This document shows, piece by piece, positions 24,697 through 32,690 of a DNA stretch of 34,289 bases (its first letter is position 1; every line of letters begins with the position of its first letter). The translations under genes and the position numbers were made by a program. This DNA comes from Deltaproteobacteria bacterium (GTDB taxonomy: Bacteria > Desulfobacterota > Desulfobulbia > Desulfobulbales > BM004), in the NCBI GenBank assembly GCA_024639555.1, contig JAHEID010000006.1, forward strand, positions 1 through 34,289, written 5' to 3'. Below the pieces are notes generated by a model, which was not told where the DNA came from, did not search any database, and saw only the letters and a program-made list of their open reading frames with translations.

Positions 24697-25884
24697 TCAA
24701 TCTGCGCCAATAGCCTGTTTTTCCATATCCCGCAGCACTTCAGCAGCCTCGATTCTGGCCAGCTGATCAGCTTTTAAAATTGTTTCAATATCTGTATCTT
24801 CCATATAATCAATGCGCGTCATGGTTTCAGCAACCACTTTCGAAATCTCAGGAAATTTGAGTTTCCCGTCAAGAAAGGCCCCCACTGCAAACTCATTTGC
24901 CGCATTGAGAACAGCTGGCAGGCACCCTCCTGCCCTGCAGGCCTTGTAGGCAGTCTGCAGCGCAGGAAACCGGGTAATGTCCGGCTTGAAAAAGCTCAAA
25001 TTACTGCATTCTGTCAGGTTCAGGCGCGAAAGACCTGTTTCCAGTCTTTCCGGATAGGAAAGCGCATAGCTGATCGGTACCCGCATGTCCGGAATACCCA
25101 ACTGGGCCACCACTGAACCATCAACAAACTCAACCAATGAATGGACAATACTCTGGGGATGTACGAGCACCTCGATCCTTTCCAGGCCCACATCAAAAAG
25201 CCAATGCGCCTCTATAACTTCAAGCCCCTTATTCATCAGGGTTGCGGAATCAATGGAAATCTTACGGCCCATATCCCAATTGGGATGGTGCAGGGCCTGG
25301 TCAGGTGTTACCTTCCAAAGGCCGTCCTGGTCTAAGTCTAAAAAAGGTCCGCCTGAGGCTGTAAGAATAATACGGGCGACATCTTCTTTGCGTCCTGCCT
25401 CAAGAGCCTGTGCAATGGCACTGTGTTCACTGTCAATGGGCAGCAGCCGCACCTGTTGTTTTATTACTTCTTCCATGATGAGACGTCCTGCCATAACAAG
25501 GGTTTCCTTGTTTGCCAGGGCAATATCCTTGCCGGACCTGATCGCGGCAAAAGTCGGCAGCAGACCTGCCGCTCCTACAATGGCAGAGACCACCATATCC
25601 GCTTCCTGCAGAGAAGCCACCTGCTCATTGCCTGCCTGCCCCCAGACTACTTCTGTTTGGCTGGCAGGAGATAAAAGGTTTTTGAGCTTTAATGCTTCCC
25701 CCTTTTCAGCAACAGATACGAGGCGCGGTGAAAACGCTTCAATCTGCTGGCAAAGCAGGTCGATATTCCATCCCGCGGCCAAGCCAACCACGGTAAAACG
25801 TTCCGGAAAGCTGGCTGCAACTTTAAGAACATTTCTGCCGATGGACCCGGTGGAACCGAGTATGACAATTTTCTTATTCTTCAT
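24697..25884 (-). CDS. dxr: 1-deoxy-D-xylulose 5-phosphate reductoisomerase
   Basis: The 395-residue cytosolic enzyme converts DXP to MEP with NADPH, the committed step of the non-mevalonate isoprenoid pathway. The N-terminal Rossmann motif GSTGSIGRNVL, the ALANKETLVMAG segment, the metal-binding PIDSEHSAIAQAL, the flexible loop HPNWDMGRKIS and IDSATLMNKGLEVIEAHWLF are all intact, as is VHPQSIVHSLVEFVDGSV. The length equals that of the E. coli enzyme within a few residues. There is no obvious Shine-Dalgarno site before the ATG. It works upstream of IspG, encoded 2.4 kb downstream on the same strand, and uppS in the same run uses the final product. Confidence 0.97.
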   Translation of the reverse strand: MKNKKIVILGSTGSIGRNVLKVAASFPERFTVVGLAAGWNIDLLCQQIEAFSPRLVSVAEKGEALKLKNLLSPASQTEVVWGQAGNEQVASLQEADMVVSAIVGAAGLLPTFAAIRSGKDIALANKETLVMAGRLIMEEVIKQQVRLLPIDSEHSAIAQALEAGRKEDVARIILTASGGPFLDLDQDGLWKVTPDQALHHPNWDMGRKISIDSATLMNKGLEVIEAHWLFDVGLERIEVLVHPQSIVHSLVEFVDGSVVAQLGIPDMRVPISYALSYPERLETGLSRLNLTECSNLSFFKPDITRFPALQTAYKACRAGGCLPAVLNAANEFAVGAFLDGKLKFPEISKVVAETMTRIDYMEDTDIETILKADQLARIEAAEVLRDMEKQAIGAD

Positions 25885-26012
25885 GCAAAGCAGTAATTAC
25901 TAATATAAAGAGCGAAATCATGCACTTCAGGCTCGTTCTTTCTCCTTCCCTGAATATAAGCATCTTCAGTATTTTTGCTGCAGAATACTTTTCTGTTGCG
26001 AAGTTGATAATG

Positions 26013-26819
26013 CTACTTCAACAGTGCTGCTTGTCCCCAGAAGAGGACATAATACAGTACAGGAGCTGTCAGCAGCAGGCTGTCACAACGGTCAAGCAAT
26101 CCGCCATGTCCGGGTAATATCTGCCCGGAATCTTTTACCCCTGATACGCGCTTGATGAGCGATTCAATCAAATCCCCGATAATGCCGATCGCACTTAAAA
26201 CCAGGCTCAGAAGTGCTACCATGACAAAATTGGCTCCCTCAAAGAGAATGGCAGCCAAAACAAGCCCTCCGAGCATACCACCGATAATACCACCAACTGC
26301 GCCCGCCCTGGTTTTTCCCGGGCTTAAGACAGGGTAGAGCTTTGTTTTGCCCAGCGTACGACCTACATAGTAGGCCCCGGAATCGGAAGAAACGGTGATG
26401 GCTGTCAGTACAAGCAACCAATAAATTCCCTGTGGTAAGGAGCGTAGCAGGATCAAATGTGCCGAACAAAAACCTATATAAAAAATGCCGAACCATAATC
26501 GAGATATAAAGAGAAGCCCATTTTCCAGGGACGGATAAGCAACAATAGTGACAATGATTAAAACAAGCAGGGCCAGAAAGAGGCTGGAATTTACCGCGCC
26601 GCTGCCCCACAGTGAGGCTGAAACAAGGGGAAAAATCCCGAGAATGAGTACGAGGGGGATATGTTTCTGCTCGACCTCAGGAGAACCCATGCGCAGGAAT
26701 TCATACAGGGCCACCCCAGCACCTGCGGTAATAACAAGGCAAAACATTGGGTATGTCCCTACAAGCAGCAATAAAAGCCAGCCTATGGCAAGGATAAGAC
26801 CCGTGACAATTCTGACCAT
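26013..26819 (-). CDS. cdsA: Phosphatidate cytidylyltransferase
   Basis: The 268-residue polytopic inner-membrane enzyme makes CDP-diacylglycerol from phosphatidic acid and CTP, the branch point to all phospholipids. About seven or eight hydrophobic segments are visible. The C-terminal family signature is complete: SLIKRVSGVKDSGQILPGHG followed by GLLDRCDS, which holds the metal-binding Asp residues. SDSGAYYVGRTLGKTKL and SPGKTRAG are the other conserved loops. The ATG lies three bases after the uppS stop, so translation is probably coupled. The 128-bp gap to dxr shows no clear feature. Confidence 0.96.
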   Translation of the reverse strand: MVRIVTGLILAIGWLLLLLVGTYPMFCLVITAGAGVALYEFLRMGSPEVEQKHIPLVLILGIFPLVSASLWGSGAVNSSLFLALLVLIIVTIVAYPSLENGLLFISRLWFGIFYIGFCSAHLILLRSLPQGIYWLLVLTAITVSSDSGAYYVGRTLGKTKLYPVLSPGKTRAGAVGGIIGGMLGGLVLAAILFEGANFVMVALLSLVLSAIGIIGDLIESLIKRVSGVKDSGQILPGHGGLLDRCDSLLLTAPVLYYVLFWGQAALLK

Positions 26820-26822
26820 AGA

Positions 26823-27581
26823 TCACTCCGCCTGCAACTGTTCGCTGGTTTGGCCGAATCTTCTTTCCCGGCTCTGATAATCCCTGATAGCCTCGATAAA
26901 CCTTTCGCCTTTAAAATCGGGCCACATGGTTTCAGTAATATAAAGTTCGGCATAAGACAACTGCCAAAGGAGAAAATTGCTCAGGCGTACCTCACCCCCT
27001 GTCCTGATGAGCAAATCAGGATCAGGCAGCCCCCCGGTATAGAGATGGGAAGCAAAAAGCTGTTCAGAAAAATCTTCCGGATCAAACTGGCCGCTGACAC
27101 ATTTTTCCGCCATGATACGGGCAGCCCTGACAATCTCGGAACGACTGCCATAGCTTAAAGCCAGGTTTAGCGTCAAGCTTGGCTTCACTTTTGTTTTTGG
27201 TGCAGTCTCACGGATGACCCTGGTAAGAATTTTCTGCACATCAGGCTGTAATTTTTCAATTTCTCCGATGCAACGCAGAGAAATGTTGTTTTCCAGCATG
27301 TTTTGCACTTCTGATTTGAGATAGGTCTTGAGCAGGGTCATAAGACCCTTGACCTCAATGGCGGGCCTTTTCCAATTTTCGGTTGAAAAAGCATAGAGGG
27401 TGAGCACCTCCAGGTTTAATTCTCTGGCGGTTTTCACAACATCTTTTACAGATTCGGTCCCTACCTTGTGCCCCATAATTCTCGGCAGGTTGCGCTGTTT
27501 TGCCCATCTGCCGTTGCCATCCATAATAATGGCAACATGTCGGGGAATCCTCTTCGGATCAAGAACCGGATTTTCAAGCAT
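26823..27581 (-). CDS. uppS: Undecaprenyl (di-trans,poly-cis) diphosphate synthase
   Basis: The 252-residue cytosolic cis-prenyltransferase condenses isopentenyl diphosphate onto farnesyl diphosphate to make the C55 carrier for peptidoglycan and O-antigen. The catalytic P-loop with Asp is IIMDGNGRWAKQRNLPR (residues 18-34). YAFSTENWKRP and the C-terminal DLLIRTGGEVRLSNFLLWQ and YAELYITETMWPDF carry the diphosphate-binding arginines and the Mg-binding Glu. The length is that of the E. coli enzyme (253). No strong ribosome binding site is visible before the ATG. cdsA follows directly and frr precedes it by 32 bp. Confidence 0.97.
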   Translation of the reverse strand: MLENPVLDPKRIPRHVAIIMDGNGRWAKQRNLPRIMGHKVGTESVKDVVKTARELNLEVLTLYAFSTENWKRPAIEVKGLMTLLKTYLKSEVQNMLENNISLRCIGEIEKLQPDVQKILTRVIRETAPKTKVKPSLTLNLALSYGSRSEIVRAARIMAEKCVSGQFDPEDFSEQLFASHLYTGGLPDPDLLIRTGGEVRLSNFLLWQLSYAELYITETMWPDFKGERFIEAIRDYQSRERRFGQTSEQLQAE

Positions 27582-27613
27582 AGCAGATCATTGCACTCTT
27601 ATGGTGATGAGTC

Positions 27614-28171
27614 CTAAACCTCCATTACTTCATTTTCTTTTTCAGCGGCAACTTCATCTATCTTAGCAATATAACTGTCAGTTTCTTTCTGGGCCTCATC
27701 CTGAAGCTTGAATTGCTCGTCTTCTGAGATTTCTTTATTTTTCTTTTGTTTCTTGAGGATATCAATGGCATCACGACGGTGATTCCGGACAGCAACACGG
27801 TATTCCTCTGCAATTTTCTTTACAATCTTAACAAGTTCTTTGCGCCGTTCTTCGGTCAGCTGCGGGATGTTGATACGGATGACCTTGCCGTCATTTACCG
27901 GGGTCAGGCCCAGTTCAGACTTTAAAATGGACTTCTCAATACTTGACATAACCTGGGGATCCCACGGCTGAATAACAATCTGTCTGCTCTCCGGAATAGT
28001 CAAGGTGCCTACCTGGTTCAGCGGCATGGAGGAATCATAGGCTTCAACCTTGATCCCGTCCAGAAGAGACAATGAAGCACGGCCTGTACGTATCTTGGTC
28101 AATTCCTGTTTAAAAGCACCCAGGCTTTTATCCATTTTTTCAGCCATTTCCATTATTATTTCACTCGTCAT
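27614..28171 (-). CDS. frr: Ribosome recycling factor
   Basis: The 185-residue protein has the length of RRF across bacteria. It works with EF-G and IF3 to split post-termination ribosomes. Signatures include KMDKSLGAFKQELTKIRTGR near the N terminus (helix 1 of the three-helix bundle), PLNQVGTLTIPESRQIVIQP for the beta domain, SELGLTPVNDGKVIRINIPQ, and LTEERRKELVKIVKKIAEEY in the long helix. GGAGA sits five bases upstream of the ATG. It is flanked by pyrH and uppS in the common translation-to-envelope gene order. Confidence 0.97.
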   Translation of the reverse strand: MTSEIIMEMAEKMDKSLGAFKQELTKIRTGRASLSLLDGIKVEAYDSSMPLNQVGTLTIPESRQIVIQPWDPQVMSSIEKSILKSELGLTPVNDGKVIRINIPQLTEERRKELVKIVKKIAEEYRVAVRNHRRDAIDILKKQKKNKEISEDEQFKLQDEAQKETDSYIAKIDEVAAEKENEVMEV

Positions 28172-28245
28172 TATACTCTCCTTTCGGCTACTACCGGCTG
28201 TTAAGTATCTATTTTATGGTGTTTCAAAAATTCTACTATTTCCCG

Positions 28246-28959
28246 CTACTGCACTATTGTGCCGACATGTTCACCGCATACTGCCTTCTTGATATTGGCG
28301 GGTATTTTCATGTTCAATACTATTATCGGCTTATTGTTGTCCCGGGCTATGGATATGGCAGCGGCATCCATTACCCTGAGGCTTTTTTTGAGGACATCAG
28401 AATAGGTCAAGGTGTCAAACTTTACCGCATCAGGATGCAGGAGCGGGTCTTTGTCGTAAACGCCGTCAACCTGCGTTGCCTTGCAGATAAGATCAGCCTC
28501 GATTTCCAAGGCCCGGATGACCGCTGCCGTATCAGTAGTAAAATACGGTGTGCCTATCCCGGCAGCGCAAACCACAACCCTGCCCTTCTCAAGATGACGC
28601 ATAGCCCGGCGGCGTATATAAGGCTCACAAACACTCGGCATGGGAAAAGCGGACATTACCCTGGTGACAATATTGTTGCGTTCCAGAGCATCCTGCATTG
28701 CCAGACTGTTGATCACAGTTGCCAGCATACCCATGTTGTCTGCTGTGCTTCTGTCCATGCCTTTTGAAGCCCCGGCAACACCCCTGAAGATATTGCCTGC
28801 CCCGATAACCAGACCCACCTCTATGCCCAATTCTATTACCTGTTTCACCTCGTTTGCAACATAGTTCAATACATCGGTGCTGATCCCGAAATCAGTCCCA
28901 CCCATCAGGGCTTCACCGCTCAGCTTCAATAGCACTCTTTTGTATGGTACATCGGCCAT
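28246..28959 (-). CDS. pyrH: Uridylate kinase
   Basis: The 237-residue cytosolic amino-acid-kinase-fold enzyme phosphorylates UMP to UDP. Key parts are [12 protein letters not shown] (phosphate loop), GAGNIFRG, the [20 protein letters not shown] helix, [19 protein letters not shown] and [14 protein letters not shown]. The length matches E. coli PyrH (241). Hexameric bacterial UMP kinases are allosterically controlled by GTP and UTP, and nothing here argues against that. GGGA lies seven bases upstream of the ATG. It follows tsf by 54 bp and precedes frr by 74 bp. Confidence 0.97.
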   Translation of the reverse strand: MADVPYKRVLLKLSGEALMGGTDFGISTDVLNYVANEVKQVIELGIEVGLVIGAGNIFRGVAGASKGMDRSTADNMGMLATVINSLAMQDALERNNIVTRVMSAFPMPSVCEPYIRRRAMRHLEKGRVVVCAAGIGTPYFTTDTAAVIRALEIEADLICKATQVDGVYDKDPLLHPDAVKFDTLTYSDVLKKSLRVMDAAAISIARDNNKPIIVLNMKIPANIKKAVCGEHVGTIVQ

Positions 28960-29013
28960 CTGTTTTTCCCTTAATTGAAAGTTGCAGGTTGCTAGTTATG
29001 CGCCAATGAATTC

Positions 29014-29613
29014 TCAGGCATCAGCTCCTACCTGAAAACGGGCAAATCTTTTCACTGTTATATTCTCTCCCATCTTGGCGATCAAGTCATTTAGCAGGTC
29101 CTGAATACTCAGGTCGGGGTTTTTTACAAATTTCTGTTCCAGCAGGCTGAACTCAGCGAAAAATTTATCCAGTTTGCCGGTGACCATTTTTTCTGCAATA
29201 TTTTCAGGCTTGCCGGAATCCATGGCCTGTTTCTTATAAATTTCAGCCTCCCGGGCAATCAGGTCCTCAGGGATATCTTCCCTTTTAACAGCAATCGGAT
29301 TCATTGCTGCTATATGCATGGCGATCTCTCGGGCAAAATTCTGGAAATCGTCTGTTTTGGCAACAAAGTCAGTTTCACAGTTGACCTCAACCATAACCCC
29401 GAGTTTACCTCCGGCATGGATATATGTCTGGACCACACCTTCACTGGTGGAGCGGCCTGCCCTTTTCTGGGCTACTGCCAAACCTTTCTGGCGCAGAAAG
29501 TCAACCGCCTTTTCCATGTCACCGTCGGTTTCACCCAGCGCTTTCTTGCAATCCATCATTCCCGCGTTGGTCTTGTCACGGAGTTCTTTTACCATTTGAC
29601 TTGTAATTTTCAC
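29014..29613 (-). CDS. tsf: Elongation factor Ts, short form
   Basis: The nucleotide exchange factor for EF-Tu is recognised by the N-terminal UBA-like domain (VKELRDKTNAGMMDCKKAL, AVDFLRQKGLAVAQKRAGR) and the core EVNCETDFVAKTDDF. At 199 residues it is the short form, with a single reduced core subdomain, as in Thermus, against 283 residues in E. coli. The C-terminal part has LLEQKFVKNPDLSIQDLL and KFARF-like RFARFQVG endings. The start codon is GTG at 29613, with AAAGGAG eight bases upstream. A perfect hairpin ends right before that ribosome binding site. It follows rpsB by 280 bp, a wide gap for this pair. Confidence 0.96.
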   Translation of the reverse strand: MKITSQMVKELRDKTNAGMMDCKKALGETDGDMEKAVDFLRQKGLAVAQKRAGRSTSEGVVQTYIHAGGKLGVMVEVNCETDFVAKTDDFQNFAREIAMHIAAMNPIAVKREDIPEDLIAREAEIYKKQAMDSGKPENIAEKMVTGKLDKFFAEFSLLEQKFVKNPDLSIQDLLNDLIAKMGENITVKRFARFQVGADA

Positions 29614-29624
29614 GATATTTCTCC

Positions 29625-29645
29625 TTTACATGCAGCCCATGTAAA
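29625..29645 (-). promoter_or_regulatory. Hairpin next to the tsf ribosome binding site
   Basis: On the minus strand TTTACATG pairs perfectly with CATGTAAA around a five-base loop, and the 3' arm runs straight into GGAG of the tsf Shine-Dalgarno sequence. It could limit ribosome access or protect the 5' end of a processed tsf mRNA. Confidence 0.5.
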
Positions 29646-29893
29646 ATGTTATAAATGTAATTCTGCTTTCTGTTCGCGCCTTCCAGGCACCTCTCACCGC
29701 CACTGTCCCGATGAAAAGCCTGCAGATCCATCTAAAATCTTTTGGAACTTCTGCAAAAAGGGCCTGCCCCATATACAGTTTCAGGCTGTTCTTCTTTATA
29801 TAACAAGCCTTAAACCGATACAATACAGCTCTGCAGCAGATGAAGACCGTACAATAGTATGAAATTGAATAATCTCAGCTAAACAGACGGCAT

Positions 29894-30688
29894 TTACTCC
29901 TCGTCTGCCGGGGGGTCCTCAGCTTCCGTTCCCTCGGAAATGTCCTCCGGATTCTCTGCCATTGCCTGTTCAACCATCTCTTCGACAACAGCATCCTTTT
30001 CCTTCAACTGGGAACGGCCGTCCAACACTGATTCTGCTATTGCTGATGTGATTAACTTGATTGCCCTGATTGCATCATCATTGCCGGGGATAATATGGGT
30101 AATGCCATCAGGGTTGCAGTTGGTGTCAGCCAGGGCAATAACAGGGATGTTGAGCTTGTTGGCTTCCTTAACAGCAATCTGCTCTTTGTTGGGATCAATG
30201 ACAAAAACAACGGTTGGCAGGCTGCGCATGTTTTTGATACCCCCAATATTGCGCTCAAGCTTGATCCGTTCCTTTTCCATCAGCAGCACCTCCTTTTTGG
30301 GGAACTTGGTGATGGAGCCGTCTTCTTGCATTGCTTCAATACTCTTTAACCGGTCTACCCCTTTCTTGATGGTCTGAAAATTGGTCAAAGTGCCGCCCAG
30401 CCAGCGATGATTGATATAGTACATGCCACAACGGGTGGCTTCCTCCTTGATAATCGATTGTGCCTGGCGTTTGGTCCCCACAAAGAGAACATAACCGCCC
30501 TTTGATGTTTCCTCGATTATATATTCATAAGCTTTTTTGAACAGGCGTATGGACTTGTCAAGGTTGATAATATAGATCCCGTTGCGCGGCCCAAAAATAT
30601 AAGGCTTCATCTTTGGATTCCAGCGCCGAGTCTGATGGCCGAAATGGAGCCCGGCCTCAAGCATCTGTTTCATGGTAATTTCTGACAT
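29894..30688 (-). CDS. rpsB: 30S ribosomal protein S2
   Basis: The 264-residue protein is recognised by [20 protein letters not shown] at the start, then [48 protein letters not shown] and the C-terminal [20 protein letters not shown] with [12 protein letters not shown]2 is assembled late onto the 30S subunit near the anti-Shine-Dalgarno region. A final acidic tail of about 25 residues (ending EDPPADEE) extends beyond the E. coli protein's end. The start at 30688 is fixed by GGAGGG six bases upstream; the open frame continues 62 codons further upstream but crosses the structured leader and is not coding. Confidence 0.97.
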   Translation of the reverse strand: MSEITMKQMLEAGLHFGHQTRRWNPKMKPYIFGPRNGIYIINLDKSIRLFKKAYEYIIEETSKGGYVLFVGTKRQAQSIIKEEATRCGMYYINHRWLGGTLTNFQTIKKGVDRLKSIEAMQEDGSITKFPKKEVLLMEKERIKLERNIGGIKNMRSLPTVVFVIDPNKEQIAVKEANKLNIPVIALADTNCNPDGITHIIPGNDDAIRAIKLITSAIAESVLDGRSQLKEKDAVVEEMVEQAMAENPEDISEGTEAEDPPADEE

Positions 30689-30802
30689 ACTTTTCCCTCC
30701 GATTTTTGGTTTTTTCCTCCACCCTTTACCCCGCCCCAGCATTGGGGACCGAGGGGTCCTTTGACGGTAGGGTGTGTGTAGTAAGAAGCCGCTGCCGGCT
30801 TC
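30689..30802 (-). promoter_or_regulatory. Structured rpsB leader, probable S2 autoregulatory site
   Basis: On the minus strand a perfect hairpin GAAGCCG/CGGCTTC comes first (30785-30802). A longer stem then pairs CACCCTACC with GGTA-AA-GGGTG (30766-30774 with 30720-30730), enclosing two small hairpins, GGACC/GGTCC and CCCC/GGGG. The ribosome binding site follows. S2 represses its own operon through the leader in other bacteria, so this is a natural candidate, but I cannot match it to a defined motif. Confidence 0.55.
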
Positions 30803-30904
30803 CTGTATGTACTGGCCCTGCGGCCATGTTAAAATAAAGCGTGTACCTATACCATTTGTGGTCTTATTTTGCAAACGAATCTCAATTATTTCACTTGGAT
30901 TGCA

Positions 30905-31681
30905 CTATTTGCGCCTGAGATTCCCAGTCCCTGCCAAAATATATTTGAGCCACTCAAAACCGAACTTCAGCAGGGCCTCGTCATCATCGTCCAAAATCCT
31001 ACGGAGAGTGCTTTCAAGCTTGAACTGGTCAAAGAGCCTGTTCTCTTCAGCAAACCTGCGGAAACCGTCAATATTGTAACAGACCATAAAGGCCATCTGC
31101 TGTCGTGGTCCTCCTGCACCTTCTCCCTGCCATGGATTTTGCGCAAACAGGGTGTCAATTTCTGCCCAGAGATCATTGACCGCATTATAATGCTGCACCT
31201 TTTGATCCTTAAGCCAGGACTTCACCGTCCATTCTTTTGCTTCTTGGTGCCCCAGGCAATACGAATGAGCGGTCATGAAATAATACTCTTCAGGCCTGCC
31301 ACGTTTCGGGCTTCTCTCAACTGCCCTTTCCAGCGGATAGGTCCTGCAGGCAGTCGGCCGGTCTTCATAGACAGTACAGCCGTTACCATACAGAAACGGA
31401 CAGGTCTGCTCCTCGTTTTCAGACATAAGGAGCATTGCCGCCGGGAAAAAAGGATGACTGGAATTTCCCAGCCGTGTATGACGACTCATAAACTCCTCGG
31501 AAGATATGGAAAGTCTGGTCTTCAGCCGGATAATATCATACGGGTAGAGGATCAGGTCGAGTTTGCGGCAGCATGACATGTAACATATCACATCCGGCGC
31601 ACAGCGAAAATGAAACACGGAATTTCTTAGGGGCACCATGCCTTCAGGAAACTCCTTTTTTATATCGTCTTTCTTGCTCAT
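30905..31681 (-). CDS. YkgJ-family cysteine-cluster protein
   Basis: The 258-residue protein has the cysteine pattern of the YkgJ/UPF0153 family: FRCAPDVICYMSCCRKLDLIL near the N terminus, then CPFLYGNGCTVYEDRPTACRTYP at about residues 93-115, and a late cysteine in HSYCLG. These proteins are thought to bind a zinc or iron-sulfur centre, and their function is unknown. There is no signal peptide, so it is cytosolic. It sits between the alpha operon and rpsB, with 216 bp of leader before rpsB and 611 bp upstream, so it is probably a single transcription unit. No strong Shine-Dalgarno sequence is visible before the ATG. Confidence 0.88.
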   Translation of the reverse strand: MSKKDDIKKEFPEGMVPLRNSVFHFRCAPDVICYMSCCRKLDLILYPYDIIRLKTRLSISSEEFMSRHTRLGNSSHPFFPAAMLLMSENEEQTCPFLYGNGCTVYEDRPTACRTYPLERAVERSPKRGRPEEYYFMTAHSYCLGHQEAKEWTVKSWLKDQKVQHYNAVNDLWAEIDTLFAQNPWQGEGAGGPRQQMAFMVCYNIDGFRRFAEENRLFDQFKLESTLRRILDDDDEALLKFGFEWLKYILAGTGNLRRK

Positions 31682-31786
31682 AGCTCTAATATTTTATCGA
31701 CCATCCGCTTTGTTCCCTCTTGCCAGTCTTCTGCAGGCAGGGAGGTAATTATCAGCATACAGGACTGCTGATGATTGGCAGACAAT

Positions 31787-31929
31787 GCCTTTGATCAATT
31801 TATGCACAATTCAAAGAATCGCGGAGCGTGAAATTACGACCTGTCTGAACCGCCGCAGGCGGTGAGTTTCGTAATTTAGCGAAGCGGCCTGTAGAATTGT
31901 ATAAATTGTTCAACAGCGATGGAAATTAC
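31787..31929. repeat. Dispersed imperfect palindrome, copy 2
   Basis: It matches 21008-21170 in the same orientation. The ends GATCAATTTAT (31793) and ATAAATTGTTC (to 31911) are inverted, inner arms CGCGGAGCGTGAAATTACGA and TCGTAATTTAGCGAAGCGG face each other, and CCGCCGCAGGCGG is near the tip. It lacks about 17 bp present before the tip in copy 1. No duplicated target site was evident. Confidence 0.8.
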
Positions 31930-31956
31930 CTACAACTCTTACTTTTTGTATTATTC

Positions 31957-32112
31957 GTTCATTTTTGCTTGTCCAAAAACGAACCAAAAAAGACAGCCAA
32001 TCACTTGATCGACCTTTGGTCGATTACCCTGCGCTGCTTGAATCTGACGGGAGTTAAAAAACTCGCTACGCTCAGACAGTTTTAACTCTTTATCCGGCAG
32101 ATTCTTCGCAGC
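31957..32112. repeat. Composite REP-like block of three hairpins
   Basis: Hairpin 1 pairs GTTC-A-TTTTTG (31957) with CAAAAA-C-GAAC (to 31984). Hairpin 2 is ATCGACC-TTT-GGTCGAT (32008-32024). Hairpin 3 is long: GCTGC (32033), GAATCTG (32040) and GAGTTAAAA (32051) face TTTTAACTC (32080), CAGATTC (32098) and GCAGC (32108). The wording resembles short repeats scattered between genes in many proteobacteria; that comparison is from memory. Confidence 0.6.
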
Positions 32113-32221
32113 TCGGCAGCGTGAAATGACTGGAAAGTGCACATGTAAAATTTATGTGTATTTCCCACTGATGTAACAGATATATATCTATGAGCAAGAA
32201 GCTGGAGTACTCCAATAATAA

Positions 32222-32255
32222 AAAACCGGCATGAATACTCTCTCATACCGGTTTT
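32222..32255 (-). terminator. Rho-independent terminator of the alpha operon (after rplQ)
   Basis: On the minus strand AAAACCGGTATGA pairs with TCATGCCGGTTTT (13 positions, one G-T pair) around an eight-base loop and is followed by a T-run. It lies 37 bp after the rplQ stop. An A-run on the other side lets it work in both directions. Confidence 0.88.
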
Positions 32256-32292
32256 GCTAAAGCAATTATAGGTGCAGCAAAAATCAAATGTT

Positions 32293-32676
32293 TTAATTGG
32301 TAACAGCCTCGGTCTCTTCAGTATAGTTTACCAGTTCGATAATGGCCATTGGAGCTGCATCACCAGCCCTGTTGCCGGTACGAATAATACGGGTGTAACC
32401 ACCGTTACGATCCATGTATTCTTCTTTTAGTTTGCTGAAAAGTTTATCCACAACCTTCTTGCTGCGTATTACAGCGAGAGCTTGTCTTCTGGCATGCAGG
32501 TCACCCCGTTTAGCAAGGGTTATCATTTTATCGGCCAACTTTCTCAATTCTTTGGCTTTAGGAGTTGTTGTTACAATCCTCTCATGCTCAAGCAGCGAAG
32601 TTACCATATTTCTCATCATGGCCTGCTGGTGTGAACTATTTCGCCCCAGCCTTCTTCCGGCTTTTCTATGTCTCAT
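32293..32676 (-). CDS. rplQ: 50S ribosomal protein L17
   Basis: At 127 residues this has the usual bacterial L17 length. The N terminus [20 protein letters not shown] is the family signature, followed by [20 protein letters not shown] and [19 protein letters not shown]. The C-terminal part has [20 protein letters not shown] and MAIIELVNY, with a short tail. L17 lies at the exit tunnel of the large subunit. GAGGTGG is six bases upstream of the ATG. The gene follows rpoA by 14 bp and ends the operon, as it does in E. coli, with a strong terminator 37 bp downstream. Confidence 0.97.
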   Translation of the reverse strand: MRHRKAGRRLGRNSSHQQAMMRNMVTSLLEHERIVTTTPKAKELRKLADKMITLAKRGDLHARRQALAVIRSKKVVDKLFSKLKEEYMDRNGGYTRIIRTGNRAGDAAPMAIIELVNYTEETEAVTN

Positions 32677-32690
32677 CGGTATCCACCTCG

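Larger units (their letters stand above)
31682..32292. other. 611-bp gap between rplQ and the YkgJ-family gene
   Basis: It is filled mostly by repeats: dispersed palindrome copy 2 (31787-31929), a second composite hairpin block (31957-32112) and the rplQ terminator (32222-32255), each listed separately. Open frames across it are short and read through hairpins, so I call none. A promoter for the YkgJ gene should lie at 31690-31780. Confidence 0.55.

Noticed and set aside
29626-29823. 65-codon open frame between rpsB and tsf on the minus strand
   Set aside because: It has no ribosome binding site that I can see, runs into the tsf hairpin and has no recognisable protein features.
30689-30874. 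N-terminal extension of rpsB by 62 codons
   Set aside because: The extension crosses the structured leader, and a very good ribosome binding site marks the internal ATG at 30688, which matches the normal S2 N terminus.
31897-32142. Overlapping short open frames on both strands in the repeat block
   Set aside because: They read through hairpin repeats and have no coding signature.
32148-32158. ATTTATGTGTA as a third copy of the element found at 10363 and 14031
   Set aside because: Only about nine bases match and none of the other conserved blocks is present.
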